From: Loripinus fragilis
Taxonomy: Eukaryota > Mollusca > Bivalvia > Lucinida > Lucinidae
Reading direction: 5' to 3'
NCBI GenBank assembly: GCA_964019695.1
Contig: OZ026515.1
Span: forward strand, 43,329,994 to 43,393,993
DNA: 64,000 bases
Below the pieces are notes generated by a model, which made no database searches, was not told the DNA's origin, and saw only the letters and a list, made by a program, of their open reading frames with translations. Below, piece by piece: positions 47,101 through 56,100 of this stretch (within the stretch, counting starts at the first letter, position 1; every line of letters starts with the position of its first letter). Position numbers and translations under genes: made by a program.

Positions 47101-50100
47101 TAATACTATTGCCATTAAATTGAAGGAGAATGTCACCATGTAGTGTCTGTTTGTGTTGACTGAATGAAAATCACAATCTTCAAACAAGAGAAACAAAAAT
47201 TTGATATTTTTTGAACATTAGGATTTTTTTTTCAAAATTGGGAAAAAGTCACCTAAATTCCATTGGGAATGGGGCCAAATTTGACCCCTGAAAACACACA
47301 AAAAAATTGAATTCAAACTACCATATTTAACCATATAAGCTCACATGTTCCTAAGTTCTTTTTTGGTTGTTTACATTACATGTAAACAATTTTTTTTTAA
47401 TTTCCAGTCAATCCAGTAGTGCATGGGTGCAAGTTTTCAGGATTATACCTGAATTCAGGATTTTGAGGCTGACTTTCTACAAAAAGTCAGCCTCAAAATC
47501 CTGAAATAGGGAGATAATAATAGCTTCTGATTTATTTTAGTCTGTCTGAAGTCAATTGACCATTTAAACTTGAAATTGTGAATATTTAGTGGGCATTCCG
47601 TAAGTTTTAACATTAGAGTTTCCAAAGTTCTGGTTTTTTAAAATTTCAAACTTACACCCATGGTAGTGTGATTTTATTATTGATTTATGGATCCATTGTG
47701 AACAGTTGAGCTGTCTGTCCTCTAACATCATAACATAACATAACATGTCTTTTTTATCGCCTTACCCTTGTTTTGAGACTAGCTCCATCCATATAGAGGA
47801 TGTAACCTTTGCACCGCCCTCCCTGACAGATGATCTGATAGGAATTCTGGGTAGAGCTAAACCAGTGAATCACTTCAAAGAAAGCTGAAATATAATCATC
47901 ATCAGAGACATAGCTTTACTTGACCCTTTCCTTCATGCATATTAATGCTAAGCTCCACCAACTATGAATAAGTACAATATATATAAATAAACTTTTAGGT
48001 TTGTACATAGAACAAAGAAATTACTTGTCAGGTCCACTTCTGACTAGTGTATGATCATATTTGATCATATTTCCATAAGCAAACAGAGTAGACCCTGATC
48101 AGGCAGCTCTTACAAGAGCTGCCTGATCTGGGTCTGCTCTGTTTGCAGAAGTGTCAAAAGGCTTCTCTATGAGGTAAAGTGTTAGACCATTAAAGCACCA
48201 ATCAAGACTGCGGCTGACGAGTGATGTTGAAATGTCTCTTGATTTTGGGGGAAATTAAGATTGAAATCTAATGTGAATCATATGCCTGTAGGCTATCAAA
48301 TCTAATGTGAATCATATGCCTGTAGGCTATTAACATGAAATATCAAGCCTTGCTTGGTTTCTAAGGGAGGCATAAAAATTGCAAATTTTAGTAGGTGCTA
48401 AGGGTTAACACTGAGGAGAGTAGTGGCTCAGTGGTAGAGTGCTTGACTCGAGATTAGCGGGGTTGCGGGTTTGAGCCTCATCGGCGGCACTGTGCTGTGT
48501 CCTTGAGCAAGGCACTTAATCCTCTGCTTAGTACTGTTTCAACCCAGGAAGACCCATAAGAAACTGAGCATATGCTTATGTCATGACCTGAAGATATGAA
48601 TGTGCATAGGATAGAATTCTCAGATTAATTTTTGTTTCTATTTTCTGTTTTGTGAACTAAGTCATTTTAACTTACTCATTTTATGATAGCTGATATATTA
48701 AAAGTCATTAAGTGGCGGGGGACATAAATTCTCTGAATTTGCTTGTTGTCACTTTTTTTTCATAAGTTAAACTTAGTCATTTTTCAGGCGTTATATACCA
48801 CTGCTCAGAAACCGGTGTGGCATAGTGGATAAACTGTTTGCCTTGTAAACCAGGGGTGGCTTGTTTGATCCCGAGCTTCTCCAGTCTGTCAAATTAGACT
48901 TTAAGCTGTAGCCCCATCTCTATATGACATCAGCTGTTGGTGGGACATTAAACACAAACACACACACACCACTGCTCAAGGATGCGCTAATTTAACTCCT
49001 TCACCATTTGTGTGACACACAACATAATCTAGGGGGAAGATTTGGTGGTAGTAAAATGCATTTAAGCCCCACAGTGGCTAAGGCTGCTGTCCATTCTAAG
49101 GTAGTGGTTCGGTTGTTGATTTATTGTTTTACCGTATATGGGGATTCTGTGTTTTGTCTTTGTTTTGTTATGCATTGTTTTGTGTCCTTTATAGTTTTGC
49201 GGTCATCTTGACAAGGAAGAGAGAGCTTATTGCTTTGGGTTAATTGTTTTCCTGGTGTCTTGTGACTGTTAGTGTTCTTTCTCACTGTGCCGTGGGTTCT
49301 CTGCAGTCTGTGATTGTGGTATTTCCTGATCATACTCACTTACTTTCTGACATTTACATACTGCAATAAAATTACATGCAAGGTATCCATAGTAACCATC
49401 TGTTCTAACTTCACCATCATCCGTTATCCAGAGGTACCGGTTCTGGTTCTGTGTATTTGTGGCCAAGAAACGGAGAACAAATTTTTCCTCATGTACATCA
49501 CTCTCATCTATTTCATCTGTATCTTTTCGATAGGAATAATATTGCACAGTTTCACAGGAGGTCTCTTGTACCTGCCAATGTAAGAATTAGCATCAATTCT
49601 CTGTAACCACCAAAATTTTCCAATATGCCCCGGCTTGGACGGCTCTGAATTGGATGAAACTTTCACAGAATGATCAGTACCACTCAGGAATAAGAAAACA
49701 ATAGTCAAAAGTTTGCTATCAATGTTTGTTACCATGGTTACCAAGGAAATCACTTTTTGTCAAATTAGGACAAAATTCACTAATGAATTTACTGAATTTA
49801 GCACATTTTCAGGCTGAAATATCTAGTATTATAAATAGGAACATAACAAAACCAGTTTATTTCTTAATTATTCAATAATTTTATAACCGTTAAAGCACCA
49901 ATCACAAAAAAAAAATTCAGCATACAATTGTAAATATCCTCTTACTCATAATTTTTTGCATATATTATGGGTGCTCAAAAGAACCGCCTCGGTTAGACGG
50001 TTCTTTTGAGTATCCACAGCATATGTTTTGGTTGAGAAATGAGAAAATTATTTTTCTGTTACACACTCTTAACTAAAGGCCTGATGTGAGCAGCAAAGTC

Positions 50101-53100
50101 TGAGGAGGCTGTGCGGATAAGGTCTTAAAGTACTAGATCTCCATTGTAAATTTAAAGCCACAACAAATTATCAGTAAAGATGAACAATTGCATTGGCCAA
50201 TGTATCAAAATGTGAATGTAAACATGTATAACTTTGCTATTTTAAGTCCCATTTTCATGAAATTTTCACCAAATCGCAGAGCTAACTAAAGCATTAGGAA
50301 TGTTATTCACCATTTTGGGAAGCTTACACTCATTTTTAAAATAGGAAGGAGCTGATAATCGGCCCCCAAATCAGGCCTAGGAAAAAAGCTGACAATGATT
50401 AACCCATAAAGGGCCACCTATAATTTGCAGCAGACAACAATTTCAAATTTCGCTGCTTTTTCAAAAATAACAAATAAGGCATGATATTTCATGAGATTCT
50501 CATGAAATATCATACCTTATTTATGTTGTGTCGCAAAATTTGCCGTCTGCTGCTGTTGTGGTTGGCACTTTAAGGGTCAATTTACCTGTTGCCCAGTTTC
50601 ATCAAGTGGAGGCCCTGTTGAGTAGGTTTCCTGAAGAAAAAAACACATGTTTTCATTTAGTATTCATCATAAAATCATCATACCAAATTAAAGCAAATCT
50701 GCAAACATCACCAGATATTGGCAAATGGCAATATTTATATAGGTAGAGAAAAATCATTCTCCCACCTTTGCCCATGTAAAATAGGCTGTCAGCTCATGTA
50801 AGAAAGAAAGAAAGTGATGTCATCATGATATGGCGCATCTTGGCACATTCAAGAACTTCTAGGAGCCTTGCAGCATTTAAATGTTGAGCAAGAAAAAGAA
50901 TCCATTATTCGTGTGAGGATCGGAAAGAAAAATCTGTCCCTCGCAATCACCATTTGTCATCATTCAGCTTGTGCTGCTGAACCTGGATTTATCCTTTTTT
51001 GAAAACACTGTAGATCCAGATCAGATGGCTTCTGTAGAAGCCATCTGATCAGGATCCACACTGTTTTCCACTCTGATTGAAAATACTTGCTTACGACTGG
51101 ATTATGGGAGCGCAGTGGCTCAGTGGTAGAGTGCTTGACTCAAGACCAAGGGACTGCGGATTAGAGCCTCACCAGCGTCACTGCGTTGTGGTCCTTGAGC
51201 AAGACACATTTATCCTAGCCTAGTACTGGTTCAACCCAGGAAGACCTGTCCCTGTTTAATTGAAAGATTGTTGATGGGACGTAAAGAATCCAATCAAACA
51301 AATAAACAACTGGAATGATGCTGGTTAACAGGATAAAAATTGGGGAGGAGTGTAGAACATAAAACTATTCAGCATGACAAGGGTTAAGCCCCCTACTTAC
51401 ATGGACTTCTTCTACTATAATATCTGTGGTAAATTCTGAGGAATGGATGAATGTCCAAGGACTGTATACTTCAAACGTGTCTCCCATGGCAACCAGTTTC
51501 CTAGGTCATGCCTCGGCTGTAACAAGGTTGATACGTGAAACAAAATGAGAAACTTGTTAAACTTTTTCTGGGCATTTGTGACAAATATTGTCTACTTTAT
51601 CATCTGCTGATGTACTTTGATAAATTTTGTTGCAAACACTATGAGCCCAGATCAGACTGCTCCAGTTTGATCAGGGTTCATAGTGTTTGCTTCCAGGACA
51701 TGTATTTTAATATATTCTGTAGATGTGATAAGCAGGCGGCAAGATGAAACTGAACCCTTTACTCCATAAGCTATTTTCAGATAATGGCATCATTTTCTAT
51801 TTTTAGACAACATTGAAAAAAAATCGAGAAAAATTTAAGTTAAGTTTTGAATACTATTGAAAATATTATGGGAAATGGAGCATCTGCTCTTAAGGAGCAA
51901 ATGCTCCATTTTCCAAAATATTTTCAAAAACATGATATTTCAAAGGCGTTAAAAGGCGCTATTATGGAGTAAAGGGTTAACTGAGCCGCAGCATGTCAAA
52001 TCTAATAAATTGACATATAGGAGCTCACCGAAGACTCGGATCATACTGGGCATAAAATAAAAATAATCATTCTAATTCACATGCTTTTGTAACACGGGAG
52101 CACAGTGGCTCAGTGGTAGAGTGCTCGACTCGAGACAGAGGGGCCGTGGGTTCGAGCCTCACCTGTGTCGCTGCGTTGTGTCCTTGAGCAAGACACATTA
52201 ATCCTAGCTTAGTACTGGTTCGACCCAGGAAGACCAGTCCCTACATAATTGAAAGATTGTTGATGGGACGTAAAGAATCAAATTAAACAATAAACAAACA
52301 TGGCGTCTGATTGGATAAAGTCAAAAGTTTGTGACAGTATATCTGGAAATAGTTTGACGTCATTTATGACATAACATTTCGTTAGATGACATGCAACACT
52401 CCAATTTGAGCCAAAACTGCAGAAGTACATTAGAATGGGGAAGGGTTTATATTAGGATATACTGTCAAAAATCGAGTTTTACGACTCTGCTAGCGTGTCA
52501 CTGTAAAACTATTATATCATATATCCAACGATATACCTCTCAGATTTCAGTTATCCCTTAATCATATGTTGTTCTATGAAAAAAGGATACATTGTATAAT
52601 TTACATGTATGGTCTATCCAAATTTTGGCACTTTCAATGTCTTAATATACGAGACATTTTTAAATTTTGATTCTAAACATACTAATCGTGGTATGTGCAC
52701 TTTAAGGTTTTAAGGATTGTCAGATTTATATCTTTAGCTGACCTATGTTAAACTGTATTGATCTCAAATTGTTTGATGATTGAGCCACATAATAGAATAA
52801 CCTAAGAGACCTTAGACTAAGGCTCAGATCAGTCTGTCATGTAGACATTTTCAGATAAAAAAATATATGCAGGTGAAGGGGTAATCATTAATAGGTATAA
52901 CCTTACCTTGATACTTCCTTGTTGTATTCTGAATAAATGTACTTATTTGATGAAAAATATGTCCCAGTTCTAGCTACATGATTCACCACTATTTGTTTTC
53001 CTTTAAAATTAAATATGATAGACAATATTCGAGCCAGCCCACCTGAAAACTATACTTATTGTAAATGCTCTAAAATTTTGATCACTTTTCTTTTTCTGTT

Positions 53101-56100
53101 CTCAAATCAAGTGTTGATTAACAAGGCTGGATTCACAAAATGCAAACAGGGAAGACCCTGATAAGACTGCTTTGGAAGAAGCAGTCTGATCTGGGTCTGC
53201 GCTGTTTGTCCAGGCCTTTTGGCAGGCAACTAGTGTTTGAAATTTTGGAGCATTAACCGAAATACATGAAGCCTTTCCTTAAAATGTGTGCAGATTTATC
53301 CAATGCTGCGTGATGTCTAGATTTTTGGTCGGACATTCATCTGGTTCCGTACTTTGTGCAAAAGTGATGGCTCAGGTGAGACTGCTCAATTGTGCAGTCT
53401 CACCTGAGCTGTCACTGGTTGCTTGTGTTAAGTTACATTTTCATTTGAACTTGCTCATTTGTTAACAGGCTATTATAATAGTATATTGATTTTATTGAAT
53501 AAATATAGTTCTGCTCCAATTAACCATGCAGACAATGCAGTATGGTACTGTAAATAAAATCCAATATACGAGGATATAATAAGTTGTGCAATTTTCCTTT
53601 TTTTTGGGGGTTGAAAAACATAGGTTTCATGTGAACCTTGGAGTTGCCTCTAGGCAATTCCAACTTGAACCTGCAATTTTATATTTTATAGAAATGTGAA
53701 TTATATAAGAATTTTTTTTTAATAATTGTAATTCCATATAATTATATAGCATAGATTATTCAATAACATTTGATTAACATGTTTACACATTTCTACCATA
53801 TATTGATCCTTCTATTGAGAAAAAATACTGATATTAATTTATCACCAAAACACTTGTTATACTCGTTGCATGTCCTTCAATCAAGTTAGATAAAACTTGT
53901 TACCACTTGTTACTAAACGGTGCAGTCAGCTGTGATTGAGTGCTAAGGATACAACTTTTTCCACCAAACCAATAAATATTGATATTTTTCTTATTTCAAC
54001 ATAAAAACACTAGGTGAAGTGCTCATTGGGAGCATCTCATCAAGACGCTTCCAATGAGTACCCACAAGATACGTTTCTGTCGAAAAATCAGAAAAAGTTT
54101 AATCGTGATAGTTCTCTTATCTGGAGCAAATGTACTATTAGCCCTTACCTTGCTAAACCTCAAAATTTATATATCCTGTTTTGAAAATTTGAAAACATTG
54201 CAGATCAAGATTCTTAGAAGCCAGCTGATCAGGATCTACACTGTTTTCAACCCTGCTAGTAAATATATGCAAATTCAATAACTTGAATCCTGTGAGTAAT
54301 TGGATAAATTTAGTTTGGGGAGGAGTGTCGTATGTTACTTAAACATATCATGCATGGTAAGGGTTGACAGCAATATCATATTATGTTGAGGGTTTATAAT
54401 AGTAATTGAATACAAAATACTAATATTGTAGATAAGCAGTATGAAAGGGAAACTTTACAGGTGAAAAGTCAACTTAAGTATTTACCCAAAATATCAGGTC
54501 ACCCTAATTGCTAAAAATACCAATCTTCAGATTTTAGATTTTAAAAGGTCTATTAGACTTCTTGATAGGGTATGTAATATTTGAGCTGTGACATGAGATT
54601 TCCAACAATGTGGTATGTGTGACCAGCAAAGCCTCAAATCAGCCTGCGCATACGCGCTGTCTGATCAGAGCCTTTGCTAGTCGCTTGAATGTTCTATGAA
54701 TGTGACTGAACAGAATTCGGAGTTTCTAAGCTTGAAAGGAGGCTGCACAGGCTCGTCTGAGTCTACACATGTCAAAATGCCACATTGTTGGAAATCACAT
54801 GTCGCGGCTCATTAATGACTGAATGACACACCAGACTACTCCCCTGGAGCAGTCTGATCTGGGTTTACACTGTTTGCTGGTTGGTATCAGCCCAAGTAGA
54901 GTGAGTAAGTATAGTGGTAGATTAGACAATCTGATTAATTGTGATATGCTTGTTTGTTTTGATGTTTAGTGTCCCAGTCAACAAGCTGATGGCACGTGGA
55001 CACACTCGGTTAACGTAAAAAGCACATTTTCTTGGGGCCATAACAAAAGTGGCTAACAACTACAAGTACAAACACACTTTTGGTGGTTTTGACCGATGCC
55101 TAAGTGCTTAACAAGAACTCAGTGCATAACCATAGAACATTTTGGGTTGTAAAGCTATAATGAAAATGCTTAACTCTTAAAGAGCCATGCAATCACAACA
55201 AAAGTCGTCTGTTCTTCTCGTCTGCTGAAATGTTAAGAGGCCTCAATGGCAAACAGTGTGGACCCAGATCAGACTGCTCCTTTAGGAGCAGTCTGTTCTG
55301 GGTCCACACTTTTTGCTTGTATACTTAAATACGCCAGTAATGTTAGGCAATTATTTTCAGCAGATGACTTCAGCAGACGATATTTTCAGATGCATTTTTC
55401 TTGGCGCTTTTAGGGTTAACAAGTACTTGGTGAATATCCTAACCACACTTTTGGTGGTGAGGCCAATACAAAAGTGCTTACAGTAAAACTTGTCTTAAGC
55501 GGCCACACAAAAAGAAGACCAAAATTGTTTTTTTAAGACCGATTATGGCTTAATGCAGGTCAAAAGTATTGAAGTGGAGCATTCTGCAATACTTTCGACC
55601 TTCATTAAGCTACCATTTGTCATGATGTGATTTGTCATATGTACAATGCATATGCTATTGGTGATGATACCAATACCAAAAACTAAAAACAAGCCTGAAA
55701 AGCATTAACAATATGACTCCTGTATTTTCAGGATAGCTCTGAGATCTATGGAGAAGTGTTGGCCTCAGTTACAGAACCACTGTCAGTGTTGTTCAAGAAA
55801 GCACATGGATTACAGGTGGTAAGTATCTATTATACCACTCTTACCAATTTCAGCATGAACTATCTCATTATGTGCAAGGTCTACACTGATGTATGTGGTA
55901 TGTGTCCACCTGTACTGAAGATAATCCACGAGCTTTTAGCTTGTGGATTATCTCCACATACAGGCGGACAAACCATTATACAGTCAACCCTCTTTACAAT
56001 GAAACTGTTTGTCCCCAAATAATTTGACGTAAAACTGAATTTCTGTTGTAATGAATTCAAATTTAAGCTAAATTGGTACATAGGCACAAATACAATTGTA

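Noticed and set aside
49314..49583. Plus-strand 89-codon frame with hydrophobic stretches
   Set aside because: It is the complement of a spliced minus-strand exon with good splice sites.
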